21,702 bases of DNA from Macrocybe gigantea (taxonomy: Eukaryota > Basidiomycota > Agaricomycetes > Agaricales > Callistosporiaceae), in assembly GCA_011319805.1 (NCBI GenBank), contig SJRY01000336.1, positions 1 through 21,702 on the forward strand, in the 5' to 3' direction. Every line of letters begins with the position of its first letter. Position 1 is the stretch's first letter. Under the pieces are notes generated by a model. That model saw only the letters and a program-made list of their open reading frames with translations, was not told where the DNA came from and did no database searches. The translations under genes were made by a program, and so were the position numbers. Below are positions 1 to 9,123 of this stretch, piece by piece.

Positions 1-599
1 GGCCTGACCTCGTCCTCGCAAAAATGCAGAAAACTCGTCACATCTTCGATTGCCGTCCTCAATCAAGCCGCAGGTGGAAACAGGATTCTCGCGGATGGCC
101 TTGGTCCAACGTGATCAGCCGCGTCGATCGAGACGTCCTTGCCCAGTCTGGCGTCCGCTATGCCACGATCTTCGAGGGCGTGAACGATATTGGCGTCGCC
201 GGAACGGACACAGCGAGCCAGAAGCTCATCGGCGACCGACTCGTCGTCGCATTCCAGCAGATCGCCACTCGGATTCATGCGTTTGGCATTCCCGTCTTTG
301 GCGCCACGATCACGCCCTTTGGGCAACCGAGCGGCTCGCCTGTCGTCCAACCGTATTCCAACCCGGAACGCGAGAAGACGCGCCAGCGGGTGAACGATTG
401 GATTCGGACGAGCGGCGTTTTTGATGCCGTGCTGGACTTTGACGCGGTGTTGAGAGATCCGAAGGTGCCGTCCCAGCTGAATGCGGCGTACGATTCCGGG
501 GATCACTTGCATCCGAACGTGATGGGGTATCAGGCTTTGGCAGATTATTTCCCGTTGGATGTCTTTGCAAGGTTTGCGGATGGTGTAGAGAGGCTGTGA
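1..599 (+). CDS. SGNH/GDSL-type esterase, 3' part (5' end outside window), with frame breaks
   Basis: C-terminal part of a fungal GDSL-like lipase/acylhydrolase, a serine hydrolase that cleaves ester bonds. The block III segment GVNDIG lies near 180-195 and the block V Asp-x-x-His as DHLHP near 502-516; the stop is TGA 597-599. The catalytic Ser block lies upstream of the window. The expected block II peptide (VLNQAAGGNRILADGLGP) is read in frame 1 at about 46-107, whereas the flanking coding is in frame 3. This implies a one-base insertion near 42-45 and a one-base deletion near 106-108 (probably CCC to CC). Either the 21 intervening residues are scrambled, losing the oxyanion-hole Gly, or these are sequence errors. 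Family assignment is firm; integrity is not. Confidence 0.8.
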   Translation, partial: PDLVLAKMQKTRHIFDCRPQSSRRWKQDSRGWPWSNVISRVDRDVLAQSGVRYATIFEGVNDIGVAGTDTASQKLIGDRLVVAFQQIATRIHAFGIPVFGATITPFGQPSGSPVVQPYSNPEREKTRQRVNDWIRTSGVFDAVLDFDAVLRDPKVPSQLNAAYDSGDHLHPNVMGYQALADYFPLDVFARFADGVERL

Positions 600-1138
600 A
601 ATAATGTCGCGGTGAATTGGATTATGGCTCGGAAGAAAGGCATTGCTGTGTTTTATTTCGAGATTCTCTGACAGAGTGTGGACCTTTCCTCGAATAAAGG
701 AGAGGCGGTCGTTGGAAAAGAAGGGAACGTCCAGACGGCGATTTTTCTAGGAATGGAAATTTGGCGAATGTCTGAAACATGGCTTTCCGCGCTGGTTGCG
801 TGACGTTGGGCATAGGATAATCGCTGGAAAATCGTCTTTAGAAAAGAGGGAACGTCATGCTTAGCCGCTGGGAAATGCATATGGACAGGAGAGCGTCCAT
901 TTCACGGATATTGAGGTTGCATACCGTATGTTTTCTTCTTTGACGCGTCGCTGCAGTTGTCCTATGTTTTCTTCCGTCTCATCAACAACATTTTTTCGCC
1001 AAGTCCTTTTGAAGATCAGCGCAAAGGGTGCCTGGGAAAGAAACGGAAAGTGCCATGGGTTACGAAACAATAGCGTTCAGTCGGTCTCCATTCGACCGCG
1101 GATCTTCCTTGGTCACACCAATTTTCATTGGCATCAAC
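600..1138. other. intergenic region upstream of the F-box gene
   Basis: No convincing gene. It holds the 3' flank of the esterase and the presumed promoter of the F-box gene. A short direct repeat of the form GAAAAGA(A)GGGAACGTC occurs at about 715-731 and 841-856. No TATA box is obvious. Confidence 0.4.
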
Positions 1139-2891
1139 ATGAGTGTGCGCCGCGACGCTGTGTTCGCCGACGCGTCGCGCTCCATGGCCTTTCCACTTCC
1201 TTTCGAAGTGACATTAATGATATTCGAGCATCTGCACGTCGATGATGTGCTCAACCTGCGCCAGGTCGGTCGCTGACATTCCGCGTTGTGGCTTGTAAAC
1301 CTGATGAATGAATTCAGGTGTCAAAAGCGATGTATTCCCTAACAAAGACGCGCGACATCTGGCTGGGTCTCTACAATTTATGCTACGCGCGCTGCCTCAG
1401 GTACCCCCCTCTCCTCGAAGAGCCGCTGTCCTCTTACACGACGGCTGAGCTCGAGGCCCTCGTTGCCAGACGCGCACGGCAAGTCGGACTCTGGGACAGC
1501 GACGTCAGAACACCGCTGGACACACACCGCGCGTTCACGCTCAAAACCCATCACGAAAACGTGGTCCTTGTGCGTGGGGGACGATGGCTGCTGAGCGTTT
1601 CGCCAGACGGGCGCGGGGTGCACGCGTGCGATCTGGATGCCGCGGCGTCGAAGCTGAGGCTTGCTTTGCTGTGCAAGCCCAAGCTCTTGCAGGAGGAGGA
1701 CATGGCGTTTTTGAGGCAGCAGGCTGATGTGGTGTGGTGGACGTCGTTTGGGCAGGAGATGGAGGTGGTAGCTATTGATGTGGATGTGGTCGAGACGCGC
1801 CCCGGCTTCAGTTTACGTTGATGATGAGGTGAGGACCGCATACTTTTTTTTTGTGAGGATCCTTTATTGATGGTGGGACAGCTTGACGCTACGCCGTCCG
1901 GTGCTGTCTGTGTTGCAGTTCTGGAAGGTCTCCCTCGTCGGGCACGGACATCGTGCGAAGCTCAAGGCGACGCATCACCGCACTGTCGTACTGCCTTACT
2001 TGCACCGTCACTATCGGCACTGCTTTTTAAACACTATGTCCTCCAAGAGTTCCCGTCACGCGACGCAAGCGGGTTCAGCTCTCCTGTTCGTGTTATTGAT
2101 TGGGAGCAGACTACCCCTGTGCTCTCAGCGTTGCTAGCTTAGTGTAGAATGGAACGAGGGCGACGATATACAGGTGTGGTGCGTTTCGTGATTCTACTAA
2201 CATTCCCATTTATGTAACATCATCCGTCTAGTCAAAGATGTTGATTCTTCCGCAAAAGAAACTGCTGTGTTTTCACCAAAACAGCGGCCATGCTTTACGC
2301 ACTGCCTGACTGCAAGCTACAGCCCAAAGCGTCATTCGATCGCCACACCTCATGGGTCCAAAGACGACACCGCTTTGGAGAACAAAACTGCCAGAAATGC
2401 GCCGTTGTCTGCATTCCTTCTCGCCGCTCTATCACGAAAGGAACGCAAGCCGCATCCTGGTCGCGACGTATCATGCCATTTATGAGCTAGTCATACGGCA
2501 CGACGGACAGCTGGCGGAAGGTCTGGGGTTCTCCAAAGTGGTCGATTTCCCTCCTGACACGTACTGGACGAGTACGGAATGCCCAATCACGATGCAGGGC
2601 GCGTTCACCGTTTGCTACGTGAACGAGAGGTTCGTTTTGTTTTACTGCTCTTTCGATCACGCGCGCCGGCGGAAGGAGGAAGATAGGACTGCAACGGCCT
2701 CAAGGGCGGACGATGGAGATGGCCGCGCGTGGTTGGAGCTGCACGGGTTCACGCTGCCTGAACACTTTCAACCTGCTCACGTAGAATGCGATGTGGATTC
2801 TGGACGGCTCATATTGACGATGTGGAGAAGACACAACCGCGAGATGGACGTTTCGGTTTTCGAAAAAGCGTCGTCCGTTATAGCTCAGTAG
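1139..2891 (+). pseudogene. F-box domain protein gene, multiple frame breaks (decayed or mis-sequenced)
   Basis: F-box proteins are the substrate-recognition subunits of SCF ubiquitin ligases. ATG 1139 opens an N-terminal F-box (LPFEVTLMIFEHLHVDDVLN followed by LRQV) that continues across a clean phase-0 GT-AG intron (1265-1317, branch-like CTGAT) into SKAMYSLTKTRDIWLGLYN. Downstream is the beta-rich C-terminal region typical of agaricomycete F-box proteins, with VRVIDWEQ near 2085-2110 and ILVATYHAIYELVIRHDG near 2457-2510. The end is TAG 2889-2891. Likely further introns are 1829-1881 and 2175-2231 (CTAAC branch). Between 1780 and 2410 the family-like sequence jumps frames repeatedly, for example near 1790-1815, 1980-2030 and 2288, with an in-frame TGA at 2307-2309. 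Large lineage-specific F-box families often contain broken copies; assembly indels are the alternative. Confidence 0.65.
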
Positions 2892-2997
2892 TGTAGAATC
2901 TACATGTATTTTGCATTTGCAAAAGAGCTCCAACCTTGAAGACCGAATTTGATATTCTGCCTTGTGTTTTTCTTTTTTGTCGTTGGGCCAGGCCTGC

Positions 2998-4981
2998 ATG
3001 TTCGCGGCTGTCGTTCGTGGCGCTGTCGATTCTAGACCACCTGTTGTTGCTGTTGCCGCCGCTGCCGCCCGTCATCGAGTTTGGAAGGGAAAGAGCCGCT
3101 GTCGTTTCTTTTCTAGGTCAACTTCTCAGGCATCGCCTTCGACACCGTCGACATCCTCAACGCCCTCGACGCCCTCGACATCCTCATCCTCTCCCTCAAC
3201 ACACAACTACAAAGGCTTTCGCCGACCGGACCCAAGCCAAGAAGCCTGGGACGCGTGGAGCTCTGAACGCACAGAGGATCTGCCTGACTGGTGCAACCGC
3301 AAGCGGAGGTCCGAATCGTCGACGGGGCTGCGCGGGATGGTGGGCTATCGCAACATGTCTGTCACGTTCTTGGGGACGTCGAGCGGCGGCGGTCCGACCG
3401 AGACGCGGAATTGCTCGTCGCTCGTGTGCGACGTGCTCGGGAACTCGACACTTTGGCGTGCGTCTTGTCTTTTTTTTTTTTTTTTGTTTCAGTGCCGTTG
3501 CTTACTGTCGAATTTCGCCTGGTTTTTGGACGTTTGATAGTGCTGGATTGTGCAGAGGGAACGGTGCGCCAGTTTATGCAGCAGCCTCGCGTCGAGTATC
3601 CGTTGCGCTTGAACAAGGTCTCAAAGATTTTCATCACACACATGCACGGCGAGCACTCTCTTGCAGAGAAAAAAGCCCCTCGAAATGCTGATGCAGTCGC
3701 ATTTCGCAGCGGACCACATCATCGGCTTGGTCCCTTTTCTCAGAAACATCCTCTTTCCACCACCTTCATCCTCATCGTCGTCTTCATCGTCCTCGAATCC
3801 CAGACCAGTAAGAAACACAGAAAGTCTCAGTATATATGATATTCATATTATGAACAGCCGAGGATTCATATCTACGGTCCGTCAGGGATCCGCAAGTTTG
3901 TGAGGCAAAACATGAAAATGACGCGGTCATTCACGGCGGACACGTACACCGTGCACGAGCTTCTCGCTGCCGGTGACAAAGCATGTCCATGCCTCCCCGT
4001 CACAGGCCTGAACGCAGATGCAGGGAGTCGCAGCGTAGAGAACGAAGCGGTGATGCACCCGAGTGAGATCGCGGGCATGGACATTAGATGCGACGAGGAC
4101 GGACTGTGGCGGTCGTTCACGTCTGCGCAAGGCGTGTTTAGTGAGGTCGTCGTAGACGCTGGTCCGATCGTCCACCGAGGTGAGTCCCCGTCTTCTCTAT
4201 ATGCAAAGGAGCTCACATCCTAGTGCGTAGATCCGTGCTTGGGATACGTCATACGTGAGACGGCGGGCTCGCGGCGCAAGCTCGTCCTGCTGGGTGACAC
4301 GTCCGACGCTTCGGCCATCATCCCGCTCTGCGTCCCTTCCCCGCCCGCGAATTCGGATCCCGATCCAGACACAAACTCGGACATGAACTCGGATATGGAC
4401 ATCTGCCCCGCACCATCGCTAGTCGTGCACGAAGCGACGGACGCATTCATCCCGCGGCACGTCGACCCGGCGGCGCGTCGTTCGAGAGAGACGGTGCGCG
4501 ACAAGGCGCTGGCCCGCGGTCATTCGACACCAGATATGGCTGGCGCGTTTGCGAGACGCGTCGGTGCCGAGAGGTTAGTGCTTAATCATATCAGCGGGAG
4601 GTGAGCACACGTTTGAAAGGGCTTTTGTTTTCCTTAAGAATGTTCATGGCCCTGCATAGGTTCCCTGCACCGAAGTCGAAAAAGGACATACGTGCGGCTG
4701 TCATACGCGAGATTGAGCGACAGGCGGGCGAAGCGTGGGGTTCTGACCGACGCGCCGTGGCCGCGTACGACTACCTCCGCGTCGTCATTCCTCCTCCCGC
4801 TCTGCTCGTCGCTCCTCGTCTTCCTCAGGCCGACGTGGAGATGGCAATCGTTATGGACGAGGAAATGGAGGAGACTCTGGTGCGACCAGGCGAAGGCACG
4901 GATGAGGGACGGAAATTGCTTGCTTCTGCGAGGAATACGTCCGTCACGCATTTTAGTAAACGAAAACGAAGGGAGGAATAG
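2998..4981 (+). CDS. tRNase Z (short-form-like tRNA 3' endonuclease), intact, six exons
   Basis: Metallo-beta-lactamase-fold endonuclease that removes the 3' trailer of pre-tRNAs before CCA addition. Exons 2998-3457, 3541-3648, 3710-3807, 3858-4179, 4231-4600 and 4660-4981 sum to 560 codons in one frame. The core starts at MSVTFLGTSSGG (ATG 3355). Ordered motifs are LDCAEGT, the zinc motif HMHADH followed by IIGL (formed across intron 3649-3709), IYGPSG, PCLGYVIRE, GDTSDAS, HEAT, GHST and LNHISGR. Start choice: ATG 2998 adds 119 residues of Arg/Ala-rich leader containing RFFS and a TPST/Ser-rich tract (about 3136-3200), resembling a mitochondrial presequence. ATG 3355 would give a 440-residue cytosolic/nuclear form. 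The second intron has a GC-AG border. A Ser-rich stretch precedes intron 3808-3857. A decayed partial copy lies at 8730-9060. Family assignment is very secure. Confidence 0.92.
3649..3709 (+). other. GC-AG intron interrupting the tRNase Z zinc-binding motif
   Basis: The donor is G|GCGAGC and the acceptor TTTCGCAG|C, with CTGAT as a branch-like site. Removing these 61 bases joins HMH to ADH in frame and yields the canonical H-x-H-x-D-H motif. No GT donor nearby gives that result. Confidence 0.75.
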
Positions 4982-5506
4982 CACGTTTGTGGTTTCTTTT
5001 TTGTTGTTTTTTTTTGTTTTGTTTTGTCTTTTTGCTATCTGTCATACTCATCAGAATGTGGGGATGTTGAGATCGTACTCGTAAGCAGCAATGCTTGATC
5101 GTCCGACGTGCTCCTGCAGATGCGTCGTATCAATCGGTGGAAAGGGTGATCAGGTCGTCACTCTTCTCTCTCTTTTTTCTTCTTTTATCAACCATCTCTC
5201 GTCTTCAGATCTCAAACGTATGTTAGGAAGTTGTAAAAAACTTTGACAGGTCCGACGCCAGATCCGTGAAGTAAATATTGAGAAAAAAAATTGGAGCAGA
5301 GCTGGACGTTTTACAGCTCCCAGGCGGCTTTGGGACGGATTACTTTGGCCTGCGCCACTTTCAGCCTCGGCTGTGTCCGATGTGGTGTACGTCCAATCGT
5401 CGATGATCAACACCAGTCGTCGCCTCATGGAAGACGCGTGTATATCCTGCCTTTTGAGAAACCAAGCCCTGCATCCTTCTTGTTCATCCGGCATACATAA
5501 CGCACT
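4982..5506. other. tRNase Z 3' flank and region upstream of the NTPase gene
   Basis: T-rich 3' flank (4990-5040) that resembles the flank of the second tRNase Z copy near 9015-9060. The rest shows no recognisable gene. ORFs here have no family features. Confidence 0.4.
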
Positions 5507-8500
5507 ATGATTGAAATTCAAGAACTCGAACCAAAGCCGGGCGATGCTTATGCAGACCTCAATGAACTTATGCAGGGCGGTGTTCGCTCTGTCATCCAGC
5601 GCAAAGGTGCTGCACCAGAACTTATCCTGGAACACGTCCTGAAACTGGCGTCCGATGAGTTGGGACTAATTCGGCTAGATGGCAAAAGTACCGCGGAGAA
5701 AGCGTGTTCAGCAAGAGAGATAATTCAGAATCATCCTGGTCTCGAGGCGTACATAGACGCTGCTTTCGAAAGCGGAGACTATACCAAACTTGCTTGTCTA
5801 GGTCGGTTTTTGGGTGATAGCTTGATACGATGACGAGCTCTGACCATACAGTAGATGTTCTACAAAAGAAGGCTTCTGATGAGAGTGAGATTTTTCGATA
5901 ATGCATGCAGTGTTCCTTTGCTTATCCGAGTCGTTATGAAGGAGTTGCAAAAGGTGTTCTTGGTTCATCAGAGCCTTCGTGCCAATACTTACTCTTGTAT
6001 CTTCAAGCCATCACTTCAGCCTGGGGCTCTCCGTTTATAGGCAACTCTCACGAACTCCTCCTCGATGCTCTGCAGAATATTCCTCGCAACAGACATTATG
6101 AAAGCATCACATCGATCGTTCAATCCTCTGGAACTGGTAAATCTAGGATGGTGAATGAAGTGAGAAAGCTCGTCTTTGCGATTCCCGTCAATATTCGAAA
6201 ACCCGAAGACGCAAAGAGTAAGTCGAGATCATTGTTCTTGCGTCCCTCCCTTTGTTTTTAAACGACTACAGGCAAGGCTTATCCGCCATCCGACACACCA
6301 ATACATAGGTATCTGGTCCTCAACAATAGCGGCGACCTGCTCGATCACTTTGCACGGTTCTTTGATGCTTTGTTCACAAACGTCCTGCATCTACTGGAGG
6401 CTCAATTTGAATCCGAAGTGCGACAACTTGGACACAGCTGGAAACCCACTAAGCGCGAGCTTGCGGAGTGGTGGTCGAACGTGTTTGACGAGACCAGGGA
6501 AGAGTTGTATAAGAAAGTCGTTGCGGATGCATCGGCACTGGTAAGTGAAAGTATCCATACCGTGATCGATATCTGAACATGATAATAATCTTGTTGATCT
6601 ATCGTAAGGGAGCGGATGCCAACCGCCTTCAACGGCGTGCGCAGTTCATGCCTTGGAGCGTCTTGTTGCGGCCATAAAAGAGAGGACTGCAGCGTCCCGT
6701 TCCAAGGGCGAAAGCCCCAAGTACCCGGTGGAGCTGCTCGTTTTCTTTGATGAAGCACATACTCTCTGGAAAGTCTCAAAAGGTGACGAGAAGTCCGAAG
6801 ATGAGGATCTGGCACCCCTCGTCAAAACCCGTTATGATCATTTATGCACCACTATGAACTCTCTTCAAAGACAAGATGTTGTCTATCTCTTTATGTCCAC
6901 CGCTTCACCCGTTTCCATGCTTGCACCTCGCGCTCCCCTCGCCAGCTCAGCGCGAGTCGCATCCAGCCGTCCTTCGTTCCCCCCTCCCATTACAGAGACG
7001 CCTTTTGATTGTCATCCAACGCTTGTCAACCGTGAGGCGCGAATCAGAGCTGGCCCTGATCTTACAATGGAGTCTGTAAGGAGTTTTGAATTCATGGTCA
7101 GATTTGGTCGACCTGTGTAAGCGTCATTGTAACCGTTTTTCGTTTTTGAATTCAATCTTCACTTCCTTTCCATAGATAGATTCTGGTCATTGTTCCAGGC
7201 ATATTGTGGGGTGAAGTCCAGTACTAAAACACCAGAACAGTATATTCTCGATCTCGCCAAGGAGAATCTGGTTAATGACGTGGACACTGAGAAGTCAAAG
7301 ATGGCAATGATTGACATTGTCCACCACATGGATTATGAACCACGGCGGATAAAGGTGAATCGTTTTGAATCGGAGCTTGTCAAGAGCTATATGAGGATTG
7401 TCTACTCTATCCCAGCGGACCGCTCATACATCCGTTCCGGGTACCCATCTGAGCCGATTCTGGCAGAGGCTGCTTGTCAACAACTCGCGGTGTGGGAGAG
7501 CCAGAAATCTAGCTTCGTGATAGATACTCTCAACTTGCCGAACAACAACGGCCTTCTTTCCAAAGGAGAATGTGGGGAGCTCACAGCCCGAGTTCTGCTC
7601 TCGGCCGCATATCGGAGGGCCATAGAAAAGGAGCATGTCCTAACGACTGGAACGATCCAATATTCCCGAGGCTGTCAGCTCATCACGTTTCTGGGAGAGC
7701 TCTTCTCGGACAGTTCATTGACAAAATCCTCCAATCTTGCGCAGACGGACGAAATTTGGGCCCCAATCTCGAGACGGCGTTCTCGACTGGCATCGTTCGG
7801 TTCACGCATTTCATCAAAGCGGGCGATGACAGTTCGGTCACGGCTGAAGCTGCATGGGCGGCCTTCATCCGAAGCGCAGCTATTATTTGCAAGAACTGCC
7901 AACCGGTTATCGACCTCATCATTCCTGTTTTTCTGTGCGATGATGCCGGGAAAACGCCGTTATGCGAGCACGCGATGACAGGCATATTAATTCAGGTCCG
8001 CGATCGCCGCCGTGCTACGCCTACGATCCATGCTGAGATCAACGCCCTGGAACTCAAATACTTCAAGCCAACACTGAGATGCGAACACCGTAAGCGCCCG
8101 GATCGTCCTGGCAAGGATACTCAGCCGCAGATCAAAGGACCACCGCCCTACATTGCCTTGATCATGGATCTCGGAGTCCAGCCTTTGGCTAGAGCCATCA
8201 AGACGAGCAAAGGCAACCGGTCGGCTGATGCTCGGATCCGCCATCCATCTCCGTCATTCTTCACAACAAGGTTCAACGAGAGCAACTGACCGAGCAGCGA
8301 AAGCGCCGAATGGACAAGGAAAAGTCGCTACACGATCTGCGTCCGAGGCTGTTCCGAGAAGGTCTACAAAGGTATACGAACTGGAGAAGACACGAGCAAG
8401 TTCGCCATGCTCCTTCAGTCGCGCGACCTGTTTGCGGAGCATCCACGCGATGAGAAGTGGAGACGCGCCATGCAAAACCTCAAGCCGTTGTGGACGCGTG

Positions 8501-8634
8501 GATCGCCTTGCTACGACTGGGTGGTGAATGATTATCTCAATAGCCCTGCAGTACAAGAACAGGATATCGAAGAGGAGGGCGTCGACGCGGGCGACGGTTG
8601 TTACGGTGCAGACCCGAAGGATGATCTGCACTAA
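5507..8634 (+). pseudogene. Crinkler-type P-loop NTPase with nuclease-fold C-terminus, degenerate
   Basis: Resembles the large fungal Crinkler-related (CRN/CR-effector-like) proteins that pair a P-loop NTPase with a PD-(D/E)xK nuclease fold. Visible in order: an N-terminal helical region from ATG 5507; Walker A with SGTGKSR near 6130-6147; AYPPSDTPIHRYLV near 6276-6315; Walker B LLVFFDEAH near 6735-6762; sensor-like LFMSTAS near 6890-6910; GRPVFWSLFQAYCG across intron 7117-7179; a C-terminal block DLIIPV ... TGILIQVRDR near 7909-8010; and RGCSEKVYKG ... LLQSRDLFAEHPR near 8340-8450. Introns with consistent phase are 5802-5851, 6218-6271 and 7117-7179. Breaks are an in-frame TAA at 5899-5901, a frame jump near 6645-6653 (after an intron starting at 6541), another near 7700-7715, and a TGA at 8287-8289. 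Domain recognition is from memory of the family; the Crinkler label is less certain than the NTPase call. Confidence 0.6.
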
Positions 8635-8729
8635 TAGCTTTTCCTTCCATTTTATTGTGTACTTTATAGAATATGCGAATGTCAAATATTGAGGATTGAC
8701 ATGTAGCAATGCTTGCGGCACAAAATATA

Positions 8730-9060
8730 GACGGCAAACGATGGACGCACCATGGCATCCCACGTTGAAATACCGGCACGTAGATTCGGTGGCCCGTCGT
8801 TCAAGAGAGATGGCGCACGGTCATCTGACGCTATGTTCTTTTTGTAAAAAAAAAGAAAAAAAAAGGCTTCATGGTCCTTCGTAGATTCCCTGCGACACGG
8901 TCGAAAAGAACATATGCGCGAGATCGAGCGACAGGCGCGCGAAGCGATGCGCGGTGGCGACGTACGACTACCTCTGCGTTGTCTTTCCTTCTCCGGCTCT
9001 TGTAGTGCGCTTTCTGGCTGTTGTTTTTTTTTTTGTTCTGTTTGTCGCTATGTTGCACGT
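8730..9060 (+). pseudogene. decayed partial copy of the tRNase Z 3' end
   Basis: This stretch aligns by eye with the last two exons and 3' flank of the tRNase Z gene. The segment around 8742-8830 (GACGCA...CGGCACGT...CGTCGTTCAAGAGAGA) matches 4440-4530. After a deletion, TTCATGG...TTCCCTGC... through GAGATCGAGCGACAGGCG and GTACGACTACCTC (8872-8980) matches 4643-4780. The T-rich flank after 9015 also resembles 4990-5045. The copy lacks the catalytic half, has a poly-A/poly-T insertion at 8847-8866, and keeps no long frame. It cannot encode a working enzyme. Confidence 0.75.
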
Positions 9061-9123
9061 GCTTTGACGTCATGACAGGAACAAATGACCCGACATCGAT
9101 ACCGCCCTGCAAGTGTGATTAAA

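Noticed and set aside
5150..5635. 161-codon minus-strand open frame
   Set aside because: It overlaps the start of the NTPase gene, has no recognisable motif, and runs through the T-rich 3' flank.
5885..5910. 26-nt GTGAGA...GCAG intron that would remove the TAA at 5899
   Set aside because: It is far shorter than any other intron here (49-83 bp), and its removal shifts the frame away from the conserved downstream peptide.
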